From Serratia rubidaea (lineage in GTDB: Bacteria > Pseudomonadota > Gammaproteobacteria > Enterobacterales > Enterobacteriaceae), in contig LR590463.1 in the NCBI GenBank assembly GCA_901472405.1, positions 372,001 to 436,000 on the forward strand: a DNA stretch of 64,000 nt, written 5' to 3'. Shown piece after piece: positions 54,822 to 64,000 of this stretch. A program made the translations under genes and the position numbers. Within the stretch, counting starts at the first letter, position 1, and each line of letters opens with the position of its first letter. Below the pieces are notes generated by a model. It saw only the letters and a list, made by a program, of their open reading frames with translations, searched no databases and was not told the DNA's origin.

Positions 54822-55826
54822 TTACTCGTCCGGATAGTCGGCGATAAAGCGTTCGGCGTCTTCTACCATCGATTTGGTGCCGACGAAGAACGGCGCGCGC
54901 TGGTGCAGTTTTCTGCGGCGTAATGTCCAGAATACGGTTTTTACCGTCGCTGGCCTTGCCGCCGGCCTGTTCGGCCAGAAACGCCATCGGGTTGCATTCA
55001 TACAGCAGACGCAGCTTGCCCTGTGGGTGGCTGGCGGTGCTTGGGTAGATATAAATGCCGCCTTTCAGCAGGTTGCGGTGGAAGTCGGCAACCAGAGAAC
55101 CGATATAGCGCGAGGTGTAAGGACGCTGCGTCGCTTCGTCCTGCTCCTGGCAGTATTTGATGTATTTCTTCACGCCGAGAGGGAACTTGATGTAGTTGCC
55201 TTCGTTGATGGAATACATATTGCCGGATTCCGGGAAGCGCACTTTCTCGTGGGAGAGGCAGAACACGCCCAGAGAAGGATCGTAGGTAAAGGCATGGACG
55301 CCATAACCGGTGGTGTACACCAGCATGGTGGAGGAGCCGTAAACCACGTAACCGGCCGCGACCTGGGCGCTGCCCGGCTGCAGGAAGTCTTCCTCGGTCA
55401 CCGGGTGCCGATTGGCGTAATACGGCGATAGATGGAGAAAATCGTCCCGACGGAGACGTTGACATCGATGTTGGAGGAGCCGTCCAACGGATCCATCAGC
55501 ACTACATACTTGCCGTTTTCAGCACGGTCGCCGTCAAAAATGACGATCTCGTCTTCTTCTTCAGAAGCGATGCCCGCCACTTCGCCGCGCGCTTTCAGCG
55601 CTGCTTTCAGCTTTTCGTTCGCGTACAGGTCCAGTTTCATCTGAACTTCGCCCTGTACGTTGGAAACGCCGCTGGCGCCCAGGATATCCACCAGACCCGC
55701 TTTGTTGATGTCGCGGTGGATGATTTTTGCGCCCAGTTTGATGGCCGACAGCAGTGCGGTCAATTCGCCGGTAGCGTGAGAGAAGTCGTGTTGTTTCTCG
55801 ACGATAAATTCGCCTAACGTTTTCAT
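54822..55826 (-). CDS. fbp: Fructose-1,6-bisphosphatase class 1, two frameshifts
   Basis: Key gluconeogenic enzyme that dephosphorylates fructose-1,6-bisphosphate. The metal-binding motif [20 protein letters not shown] and the C-terminal [15 protein letters not shown] are clear. The frame breaks where one base is missing near 55403-55406 (expected [14 protein letters not shown]) and where one is extra in TTTT at 54909-54912 (expected [15 protein letters not shown]). Repaired length is 334 aa (E. coli 332), ending at 54822. It is divergent from mpl. Confidence 0.93.
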
Positions 55827-55996
55827 GACACAATCCCTGAATCTACGGATGGATAGCAGTTTTTAACAAACCGCCAACGTTTTCGCCAGCAGTGTAGCCC
55901 AAAGCGTCGCGCTATTCATAGGCAAATCCATTTCTTCTGGACGATTCTGAGCGTTAGAATAAGCGCACATTCGACGTACTCAACAATGAGAAACCT

Positions 55997-57361
55997 ATGC
56001 GCATTCACATTCTTGGCATCTGTGGCACCTTTATGGGCGGGCTGGCGGTACTGGCGCGCTCGCTTGGACATGAGGTCACGGGTTCTGACGCTAACGTCTA
56101 TCCACCGATGAGCACGCTGTTGGAAAACCAGGGGATCGCGCTGATCCAGGGGTACGATCCGGCACAGCTGGATCCGGCGCCGGATCTGGTGATCATCGGC
56201 AATGCCATGACGCGCGGCAATCCGTGCGTTGAAGCGGTGCTGGAGCAGGGGATTCCCTATGTGTCCGGCCCGCAGTGGCTGCACGACTATGTGCTGCGCG
56301 ATCGTTGGGTTCTGGCGGTGGCCGGCACCCATGGCAAAACCACCACCGCCGGCATGGCGGCCTGGATCCTGGAAGCCTGCGGTTATCAGCCCGGCTTTGT
56401 GATCGGCGGCGTACCCGGCAACTTTGACGTTTCCGCGCGTCTGGGCGGCAGCCCGTTCTTTGTGATTGAGGCCGATGAGTATGACAGCGCCTTCTTCGAC
56501 AAGCGCTCCAAGTTTGTGCACTACAGCCCGCGTACGCTGATCATGAACAACCTGGAGTTTGACCACGCGGATATCTTTGACGACCTGAAGGCCATTCAGA
56601 AGCAGTTCCACCATCTGGTGCGCATCGTGCCGGGCCAGGGCAAAATCATTCTGCCGGACAACGACGCCAACCTGAAGCAGGTGATGGCGATGGGCTGCTG
56701 GAGCGAGCAGGAACTGGTGGGTGAAGACGGCGCCTGGCGCGCCGAGAAGCTGACCACCGACGCCAGCCATTATGCGGTCTGGCTGAACGGCGAAAAAGTG
56801 GGCGAGGTCAACTGGTCGCTGGTGGGGGAACACAATATGCACAATGGCCTGATGGCGATTGCGGCGGCCCGCCATGTCGGCGTCGCGCCGGCCGATGCCT
56901 GCCGTGCGCTGGGCGACTTTATCAACGCCCGTCGCCGCCTGGAACTGCGCGGCGAAGCCAACGGCGTAACAGTTTATGACGACTTTGCCCACCACCCGAC
57001 GGCGATTCTGGCCACCCTGGCGGCGCTGCGCAGCAAGGTCGGCGGTACCGCGCGCATTCTGGCGGTGCTGGAACCGCGCTCCAACACCATGAAGATGGGC
57101 ATCAGCAAAAACGATCTGGCGCCTGCCCTTGGCCGTGCCGATGAAGTGTTCCTGTATCAGCCGGATCATAACCCGTGGCAGGTGGCGGAAGTGGCGGAAG
57201 CCTGCGTGCAGCCGGCCCACTGGAGCGCCGACGTGGATACGCTGGCGGAGATGGTGGTGAAAACCGCGCAGCCGGGCGATCACATTCTGGTGATGAGCAA
57301 CGGCGGTTTCGGCGGCATTCATGACAAGCTGCTGGCGGCGCTGGCGCAGCGGGAGAAGTAA
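55997..57361 (+). CDS. mpl: UDP-MurNAc:L-Ala-gamma-D-Glu-meso-DAP ligase Mpl
   Basis: Murein-recycling ligase that joins the tripeptide L-Ala-D-Glu-mDAP to UDP-MurNAc. The 454-aa product starts MRIHILGICGTFMGGLAVLA and has the Mur-ligase ATP-binding motif AGTHGKTTTAGMAAW, followed by FVIEADEYDSAFFDKRSKF and NAAR-like ARRRLELRGEANGV. Intact, with the ribosome-binding region AATGAGAAACCT. It marks the end of the block shared with E. coli 94-95 min. Confidence 0.96.
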   Translation: MRIHILGICGTFMGGLAVLARSLGHEVTGSDANVYPPMSTLLENQGIALIQGYDPAQLDPAPDLVIIGNAMTRGNPCVEAVLEQGIPYVSGPQWLHDYVLRDRWVLAVAGTHGKTTTAGMAAWILEACGYQPGFVIGGVPGNFDVSARLGGSPFFVIEADEYDSAFFDKRSKFVHYSPRTLIMNNLEFDHADIFDDLKAIQKQFHHLVRIVPGQGKIILPDNDANLKQVMAMGCWSEQELVGEDGAWRAEKLTTDASHYAVWLNGEKVGEVNWSLVGEHNMHNGLMAIAAARHVGVAPADACRALGDFINARRRLELRGEANGVTVYDDFAHHPTAILATLAALRSKVGGTARILAVLEPRSNTMKMGISKNDLAPALGRADEVFLYQPDHNPWQVAEVAEACVQPAHWSADVDTLAEMVVKTAQPGDHILVMSNGGFGGIHDKLLAALAQREK

Positions 57362-57387
57362 CGCTGCCGGTATGCCATGCTGATGAT

Positions 57388-57411
57388 AAAAAGCCGCTCT
57401 GCGGCTTTTTT
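57388..57411 (+). terminator. Terminator after mpl
   Basis: AAAAAGCCGC pairs with GCGGCTTTTTT around TCT, ending in a T run. Confidence 0.88.
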
Positions 57412-57420
57412 CTTGCCCAT

Positions 57421-57444
57421 AAAAAAAGCCCCCGCAAGCGGGGC
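57421..57444 (-). terminator. Terminator of the tandem DUF1471 genes
   Basis: GCCCCCGC/GCGGGGC stem with a 7-A run on its left, which reads as a T run after the stem on the minus strand. Confidence 0.8.
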
Positions 57445-57560
57445 AATGGGGTTTCGTCGGATAGGACGACGAGGGGTTCTTCAGGGAATTCGCGTTAACG
57501 TCAGAACTCGGCAGTGGCATTGACGAGGATAATCAGCTCGGTAAACGCGTCCCTGAATGG

Positions 57561-57824
57561 TTATTTATAGATTTCAGCCGTGGCGTGCCAGTTGCCGTTC
57601 TCACGGGCTTCAATGATGCGGTAGGCTTTGGCGCCCTGTTGGTCAGCCTTATCGGACAGCGCCTGGCGAATATCCGGCGGTGAGCCGGCGACGCCGCTGG
57701 CGGTAACGGTACCGATAGACTGCAGGGTGCTGGCCTGTTGAGTGCTCACCAGCGTGGCGGCTGAGGCGCCAAAAGAGACGGCTGACAGCAGCGCCATCGC
57801 TGCAATCGTAAATTTCATGTTCAT
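57561..57824 (-). CDS. DUF1471 periplasmic protein, tandem copy A
   Basis: An 87-aa protein with signal peptide MNMKFTIAAMALLSAVSFGASA and a DUF1471 domain ending ARENGNWHATAEIYK. It resembles BhsA/McbA/YdgH-family stress proteins but I cannot equate it with one E. coli gene. AAGGAC lies 8 bases before the ATG at 57824. It shares most of its domain with the next gene (PDIRQALSDKAD, then GA.A.R.IEAR), so the pair arose by duplication. The 127-base gap between the copies shows no clear terminator, and copy A may be read from the promoter of copy B. Confidence 0.85.
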   Translation of the reverse strand: MNMKFTIAAMALLSAVSFGASAATLVSTQQASTLQSIGTVTASGVAGSPPDIRQALSDKADQQGAKAYRIIEARENGNWHATAEIYK

Positions 57825-57951
57825 GATGGTTAGTCCTTGATGCTACTCAGTAACGGCCTGGAAGGACGGATTGTTTTTTTATTCTTGAAGACCGTTATGG
57901 GTGCAGCGTTGCCAGAGATTTTATCGTCCGTTGCCGGAGCGTATTAAGTGC

Positions 57952-58215
57952 TTACTTGTAAATTTCCGCCGTGGCGTGGAAGTTGCCTTCGTTACGCGCT
58001 TCGATCACGCGAAAAGCGGTGGCGCCTTTGGCATCGGCTTTATCAGACAGCGCCTGACGGATATCAGAAGGCGCCGCAGCAACGCCGCTGACGGTAATGG
58101 TGCCCGCCGGCTGCAGATTTGCCGCCTGTTCTGCGTTAATGGATTGTGCTGCAAAAGCACCGAATGAAAGCATAGACAGCACGCCAAGAGTCACAACAGT
58201 AGTTTTAACTTTCAT
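57952..58215 (-). CDS. DUF1471 periplasmic protein, tandem copy B
   Basis: An 87-aa paralogue of the gene at 57561-57824, with signal peptide MKVKTTVVTLGVLSMLSFGAFA and the ending EARNEGNFHATAEIYK. The ribosome-binding site is ACGAGGTCAAATC. A CRP-like site and a -10-like TATACT lie upstream. The family is tied to stress, biofilm and envelope responses; the specific role here is unknown. Confidence 0.87.
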   Translation of the reverse strand: MKVKTTVVTLGVLSMLSFGAFAAQSINAEQAANLQPAGTITVSGVAAAPSDIRQALSDKADAKGATAFRVIEARNEGNFHATAEIYK

Positions 58216-58255
58216 GATTTGACCTCGTAGAATTCTTTTATCAGTTCCTGTGAAC

Positions 58256-58283
58256 TGTGATTCATGTCACGGAAATGAGTATA
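58256..58283 (-). promoter_or_regulatory. CRP-like site and promoter upstream of DUF1471 copy B
   Basis: TGTGATTCATGTCACG at 58256-58271 matches the CRP consensus TGTGA-N6-TCACA at 9 of 10 positions. On the minus strand TATACT (58283-58278) lies immediately upstream and could be a -10. In that case CRP would sit over the start site and repress, unless another promoter is used. The remainder of 58284-58579 is AT-rich and shows no gene. Confidence 0.55.
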
Positions 58284-58579
58284 CAGCTAGTAACCCGAAA
58301 AATTAATAGTTTGCTAACAGTTCCCTATGAAACTTTATCATTATGCTTACCATTTCTTATAACCGGCAGGAATAAAAAGTGGTTATAAAACGATCTTTCT
58401 ATGTTAAATTTCTGTAATATCAAGCAGGTGAGCAACTTTGTCGAAAAGTGCGGAATCGGCTATCTGCGGCAAAACGCCGTGATGAAATAGCGCGAATGAT
58501 GACGTTGCTGGTGCGATCGTCGCGATCAGCGCGACAATGGGAAACTATGCAAAGGCGTAAAGAAGGCGGGAAGCCTGCC

Positions 58580-58606
58580 CACGACGCGGCCGTGGACCGC
58601 GTCGTG
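58580..58606 (-). terminator. Hairpin downstream of argR
   Basis: CACGACGCGG pairs perfectly with CCGCGTCGTG around a 7-base loop, 14 bases after the argR stop. No T run follows, so terminator function is inferred from position. Confidence 0.5.
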
Positions 58607-58620
58607 ACGGGAAGTGATGA

Positions 58621-60496
<1,876 letters not shown>

Positions 60497-60521
60497 TTGA
60501 CCCCGTAGCGTGATACAAAGG

Positions 60522-60549
60522 CCGCCGGTATTATCCCGGCGGTTTTTTT
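60522..60549 (+). terminator. Terminator after mdh
   Basis: CCGCCGG pairs with CCGGCGG around TATTATC, followed by seven T. Confidence 0.85.
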
Positions 60550-60560
60550 ATGCCCTGACG

Positions 60561-60821
60561 TCAGGATTTTATCCGACTCTTGCGATCCAGCAGACGCTGG
60601 GTTTCGGGATCAAAATAGCGGCTTGGCCAGATTTCCGAAGGGTGGACGTTCAGCGCCTCGGCGATCAGCCACTCGCCTTTCGGCCAGGGGCGGGACAGGG
60701 CGTTAGCCAGGGTTGATGAACTGAGCCCGGCGCGGCGCGATACCGCCGCCAGCGTGGTGCCCTTCTTACGTAGTGCTGCGATGACATCGGCAGGATGCCA
60801 ATCTTCACTCCTTGAATTCAT
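60561..60821 (-). CDS. sfsB: Ner-like regulator SfsB (Nlp)
   Basis: Small DNA-binding protein of the phage-Mu Ner family, 86 aa. SSSTLANALSRPWPKGEWLIAEALN is the helix-turn-helix region, shared with E. coli SfsB (sugar fermentation stimulation protein B), and DWHPADVIAALRKKG precedes it. The start at 60821 (MNSRSEDWHP) has AAGGA 9 bases upstream; a 9-codon extension lacks such a signal. In E. coli sfsB also neighbours ispB. Here the bases upstream of its start were copied in a tandem duplication. Confidence 0.9.
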   Translation of the reverse strand: MNSRSEDWHPADVIAALRKKGTTLAAVSRRAGLSSSTLANALSRPWPKGEWLIAEALNVHPSEIWPSRYFDPETQRLLDRKSRIKS

Positions 60822-60853
60822 GTTGATCTTCCTTTTGTGATTAGCCAAAGTGG

Positions 60854-60875
60854 CGTTAGTGGTATAACTAACGCG
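60854..60875. promoter_or_regulatory. Palindromic operator, copy 1
   Basis: GCGTTAG-TGGTATAA-CTAACGC is a perfect 7-base inverted repeat in the gap between sfsB and the divergent HTH gene. It overlaps TATAAC, a possible -10. It is followed by CGTTCGTATTAATCGTTCGTA, which holds a direct repeat of CGTTCGTA. The palindrome is preserved in the second copy, consistent with a binding site for the SfsB or Mu-HTH protein. Confidence 0.6.
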
Positions 60876-60992
60876 TTCGTATTAATCGTTCGTACAACGT
60901 AAGCGGTTATACGGAAACAAGAATACCATTATTTTTCCTAAAAACGCCCTCTGTTTTCCAAAAATAATGGTGACGCATAATCTTCAGAGACG

Positions 60993-61355
60993 ATGGCTAT
61001 GAAAAGTGAGTGGTTTTCTGCCAAGGAATTGACGGGCATTGCGGGGTTACCTTCCTCGCCACAGGGAATTAACCAGATGGCGCGTCGGGAAAAATGGGTC
61101 AGTCAGCGTCGCAAAGGCGTACAGGGCAAAGCGGTGGAGTACCATATCGACAGCCTGCCGCCGGGCGTGCGCAATGCCCTGATACTGAAGGAAGACTCTG
61201 CGGGCTACACCGTAGAGAAACAGGATCCGCTGGCGGTATGGAACGCCTATTTTCACCATATGTCGGACGATGAAAGAGAGCAGATGCTGGCGTTTCTGCT
61301 GCGCGAAGGTATTGGCGGGCTGCTGGCGCTTATCGCCGAGGGGCGTCAGCGATAA
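60993..61355 (+). CDS. Mu-type HTH DNA-binding protein, tandem copy 1
   Basis: A 120-aa protein whose first 70 residues form the Mu transposase/repressor-type winged helix: EWFSAKELTGIAGLPSSPQG, then ARREKWVSQRRKGVQGKAVE and YHIDSLPPGVR. The C-terminal part (DPLAVWNAYFHHMSDDEREQ, ending LLALIAEGRQR) resembles the tail of phage c-type repressors. It lacks any transposase catalytic domain. The second ATG at 60999 may be the real start, being better spaced from AGAGACG. Function unknown; a domesticated phage-type regulator acting at the nearby palindrome is my inference. Confidence 0.82.
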   Translation: MAMKSEWFSAKELTGIAGLPSSPQGINQMARREKWVSQRRKGVQGKAVEYHIDSLPPGVRNALILKEDSAGYTVEKQDPLAVWNAYFHHMSDDEREQMLAFLLREGIGGLLALIAEGRQR

Positions 61356-61395
61356 GCACCGATAAAGCGTCTGGAGAACATCAGGAAAGCGTTTC

Positions 61396-61451
61396 TTAAA
61401 AATCGCGCAGCCCCGTCCCCGTCGGGTGCGCCACTCCTTCCGGCGCGGTGC
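61396..61451 (-). pseudogene. Remnant of the ispB 3' end
   Basis: TTAAAAATCGCGCAG ... GGTGCGCCACTCCTTCC ... GCGGTGC matches the last codons and stop of ispB at 62031-62080 with several differences. It is the right-hand end of duplication copy 1 and joins directly to a copy of the sfsB start region (ATTCATATTGATCTTC). It is too short to have a function of its own. Confidence 0.75.
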
Positions 61452-61488
61452 ATTCATATTGATCTTCTTTGTGTGATTAGCCAAAGTG

Positions 61489-61510
61489 GCGTTAGTGGTA
61501 TAACTAACGC
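61489..61510. promoter_or_regulatory. Palindromic operator, copy 2
   Basis: GCGTTAG-TGGTATAA-CTAACGC, identical to the palindrome at 60854-60875, upstream of the second HTH gene. Bases further downstream have diverged (GTTCATAAAACGTGAACCGG), so retention of the palindrome may reflect selection. Confidence 0.6.
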
Positions 61511-61626
61511 GTTCGTATTAATCGTTCATAAAACGTGAACCGGTGATATGGAAAAAATAACGCCTTTATTTCCGAAAAGAATGAATCTTTTCCAAAAATA
61601 ATGGTGGCGCATAATCTTCAGAGACG

Positions 61627-61989
61627 ATGGCTATGAACAGTGAGTGGTTTTCTGCCAGGGAATTGACGGGCATTGCGGGGCTACCTTCCTCGCCACAGGG
61701 AATTAACCAGATGGCGCGTCGGGAAAAATGGGTCAGTCAGCGTCGCAAAGGCGTTCAGGGCAAAGCGGTGGAGTATCATATCGACAGCCTGCCGCCGGGC
61801 GTGCGCAGTGCCCTGATGCTGAAGGAGGATCCCGCGGGTTACGCCGCAGAAAGACAGGATCCGTTGGCGGTATGGAACGCCTATTTTCACTATATGTCGG
61901 ATGATGAAAGAGCGCAGATACTGACGTTTCTGCTGCGTGAGGGCATTGGCGGACTGCTGGCGCTTATCGCTGAGGGTCGTCAGCGATAA
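61627..61989 (+). CDS. Mu-type HTH DNA-binding protein, tandem copy 2
   Basis: Paralogue of the gene at 60993-61355, 120 aa and about 90% identical. The HTH core (SPQGINQMARREKWVSQRRK) is unchanged, while most differences fall in the linker and C-terminal part (for example SALMLKEDPAGYAAERQ). Both reading frames are intact, so both copies could be active. The alternative start is the ATG at 61633. It is convergent with ispB. Confidence 0.82.
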   Translation: MAMNSEWFSARELTGIAGLPSSPQGINQMARREKWVSQRRKGVQGKAVEYHIDSLPPGVRSALMLKEDPAGYAAERQDPLAVWNAYFHYMSDDERAQILTFLLREGIGGLLALIAEGRQR

Positions 61990-62030
61990 GCACCGGTAAA
62001 GCGCCTGGGGACATAGTAGGCCGTAATGCC

Positions 62031-63002
62031 TTAAAACTCGCGCTGCACCGCCAGGTGCGCCAGTCCTTCCAGTGCGGTGCGGTATTCTGACGGCGGCAGG
62101 GCCTCCAGCGCGCTGATGGCCTTGTCGGCTTCTTCTTCCGCCCGCTGGCGGGTATAGGTCAGCGAACCGCACTGTTCCATCGCCGCCAGCACCGGCTCCA
62201 GCAGATGGCGGCCGTTGCCCTGTTCAATGGCGCCGCGGATCATGGCCGCCTGCTCCGGGTTGCCGTTATGCATGGCGTGCAGCAGCGGCAGCGTCGGTTT
62301 ACCTTCATTCAGGTCATCGCCGGTGTTTTTACCCAGCGTGCTGCCGTCGGCGCTGTAATCCAGCAGATCGTCAATCAGCTGGAACGCGGTGCCGAGATAG
62401 CGGCCATAATCCTGCAGCGCCTGTTCCTGCTCCGGCGTGGCGCCGGACAAGATGGCGGAAGATTGCGCAGCGGCTTCAAACAGGCGCGCCGTCTTGCTGT
62501 AGATCACCCGCATATAGCTCTCTTCGCTGATATCCGGATCGTTGACGTTCATCAGCTGCAGCACTTCGCCTTCGGCGATCACGTTGACCGCTTCCGACAT
62601 CAGCGCCAGCACGCGCAGTGATTCCAGGCTGGTCATCATCTGGAAGGCGCGGGTATAAATGAAATCGCCGACCAGCACGCTGGCGGCATTGCCGAACGCG
62701 GCGTTGGCGGTCGCCTTGCCGCGGCGCATATCGGATTCATCAACCACATCGTCATGCAGCAGGGTCGCGGTGTGGATAAACTCAATCAGCGCGGCGATGG
62801 TAATGTGCTTGTCGCCTTCCGAATGCAGCGCCCGGGCTGCCAGGACGGCGATCATCGGCCGGATGCGCTTACCGCCACCGCTGATAATGTAATAGCCAAG
62901 CTGATTGATGAGCGTGACTTCGGAATTCAACTGTTCGAGAATTGTTGCATTCACTGCCGCCATATCTTGCGCGGTTAACTCAATAATTTGATCTAGGTTC
63001 AT
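62031..63002 (-). CDS. ispB: Octaprenyl diphosphate synthase
   Basis: Makes the C40 side chain of ubiquinone and menaquinone; essential in E. coli. The 323-aa product equals E. coli IspB and has both aspartate-rich motifs, LLHDDVVDESDMRRGK and LIDDLLDYSADGSTLGKNTG. The start MNLDQIIELTAQD at 63002 is the conserved one; 17 upstream in-frame codons are not. Divergent from rplU. Confidence 0.97.
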   Translation of the reverse strand: MNLDQIIELTAQDMAAVNATILEQLNSEVTLINQLGYYIISGGGKRIRPMIAVLAARALHSEGDKHITIAALIEFIHTATLLHDDVVDESDMRRGKATANAAFGNAASVLVGDFIYTRAFQMMTSLESLRVLALMSEAVNVIAEGEVLQLMNVNDPDISEESYMRVIYSKTARLFEAAAQSSAILSGATPEQEQALQDYGRYLGTAFQLIDDLLDYSADGSTLGKNTGDDLNEGKPTLPLLHAMHNGNPEQAAMIRGAIEQGNGRHLLEPVLAAMEQCGSLTYTRQRAEEEADKAISALEALPPSEYRTALEGLAHLAVQREF

Positions 63003-63170
63003 TGTATTGTTTTCAGCTGTGTTTCTCTTCACCGCGATGAGAACGCTGCTCACATCGGTACATGGCGGTAACTGTGCCTATGATTGTACTTGAAAAACGG
63101 CGTAGATAAACGCCACGAAAGAAACTGTGCTTTTTTTCTTCTTTTTTCTACTTCAGTCGAGATTCTGCTC

Positions 63171-63199
63171 TTGTCATGTGCTGTATTTTTGCGTAGAAT
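63171..63199 (+). promoter_or_regulatory. rplU-rpmA promoter
   Basis: TTGTCA (63171-63176), 17-base spacer, TAGAAT (63194-63199), followed by the GC-rich TCGCGCCC. A strong sigma-70 promoter typical of ribosomal protein genes. Confidence 0.82.
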
Positions 63200-63240
63200 T
63201 CGCGCCCTATTGTGAATATTTATAGCGCGCTCTGTACTAA

Positions 63241-63582
<342 letters not shown>

Positions 63583-63587
63583 GTTAG

Positions 63588-63857
<270 letters not shown>

Positions 63858-63883
63858 TTTTTCGAGCCTTAATAAATAGATGT

Positions 63884-63913
63884 AAGCCCTGCAATTCGTT
63901 GCGGGGCTTTTTA
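63884..63913 (+). terminator. Terminator after rpmA
   Basis: AAGCCCTGCAA pairs with TTGCGGGGCTT (one T-G pair) around TTCG, followed by TTTTTA. Confidence 0.88.
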
Positions 63914-63976
63914 CATTTATAGCCAACCCATTTTACACCTTGGCTATTCGGGAACGACAGCGCGGGCAGATGACGC

Positions 63977-64000
63977 ATGGAAACAAAACAGCAGGTCGGG
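63977..64000 (+). CDS. yhbE: Start of a YhbE-like EamA/DMT transporter (partial)
   Basis: The last 24 bases read METKQQVG, similar to the N-terminus of E. coli YhbE (MKQQAGIG as I recall), which follows rpmA in E. coli. Only eight codons are visible, so the call rests mainly on position. Confidence 0.5.

Larger units (their letters stand above)
60816..61451. repeat. Tandem duplication, copy 1 (636 bp)
   Basis: This segment runs from the start-codon region of sfsB through the palindromic operator and a Mu-type HTH gene to a remnant of the ispB 3' end. It abuts a second copy (61452-62080) head to tail. The offset between matching positions is 634-636 bases. The HTH proteins differ at about a dozen of 120 residues, so the event is not very recent. 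Confidence 0.85.
61452..62080. repeat. Tandem duplication, copy 2 (629 bp)
   Basis: Second copy of the unit at 60816-61451. It begins with the copied sfsB start region, contains the second operator and HTH gene, and ends inside the intact ispB gene. Small indels account for the difference in length. Confidence 0.85.

Noticed and set aside
55916-57520. 534-codon minus-strand frame opposite mpl
   Set aside because: Antisense shadow of mpl, rich in His, Arg and Gln, with no domain.
60993-61989. Mu-like prophage or transposon in the sfsB-ispB region
   Set aside because: Only DNA-binding domains of Mu type are present; there is no transposase catalytic domain, no end sequences and no other phage genes.

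Overview
The window is a continuous piece of chromosome from a GC-rich member of the Enterobacterales. Protein identity to E. coli K-12 is high throughout. GC content, LysM-bearing AmiB, and the way the E. coli '94-95 min' block (frd to mpl) is joined to the '72-73 min' block (argR, mdh, sfsB, ispB, rplU, rpmA) point to Serratia, most likely the S. marcescens group. This assignment is by recall, not by a database search. I see no insertion sequence, prophage or CRISPR array.

Layout. 1-3051: fumarate reductase frdABCD (minus strand, frdD cut by the window edge). 3445-10607: epmA, mscM-psd, rsgA, orn. 10800-11147: three identical tRNA-Gly(GCC) genes, followed by a non-coding segment with DnaA boxes in the position of E. 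coli datA. 11458-23632: queG, then the nnr-tsaE-amiB-mutL-miaA-hfq-hflX-hflK-hflC-yjeT superoperon. 23731-34751: purA, nsrR-rnr-rlmB, aidB, yjfLMC, bsmA, yjfP, yjfY. 35191-36639: rpsF-priB-rpsR-rplI. 36743-45012: DUF488 gene, ytfB, fklB, cpdB, cysQ, ytfJ, ytfK, paeA(ytfL), msrA. 45299-51783: tamA-tamB-ytfP and ppa. 51945-54762: the accessory part, with a microcin-like double-glycine peptide gene, about 1 kb of AT-rich non-coding DNA, and a chemoreceptor with a sigma-28 promoter. 54822-58215: fbp, mpl and two tandem DUF1471 genes. 58621-64000: argR, mdh, sfsB, a tandemly duplicated Mu-type HTH gene, ispB, rplU-rpmA and the start of a yhbE-like gene.

Functionally this is mostly housekeeping: tRNA modification and RNA decay (miaA, tsaE, queG, hfq, rnr, orn, rlmB), ribosome biogenesis and proteins, envelope maintenance (psd, mscM, amiB, tamAB, mpl, ytfB), stress responses (aidB, nsrR, msrA, hflX, hflKC, DUF1471 proteins) and central metabolism (frd, mdh, fbp, ppa, purA). 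The parts that look lineage-specific are the orphan microcin-like gene, the 0.63-kb tandem duplication between sfsB and ispB, and the repeated DUF1471 genes.

A major caveat: about 18 conserved genes carry one or more single-base frameshifts (about 32 in total), many in short homopolymers, and they include essential genes (psd, ppa). I read these as sequencing or assembly errors. For those genes I give full-length coordinates and state where the frame breaks.
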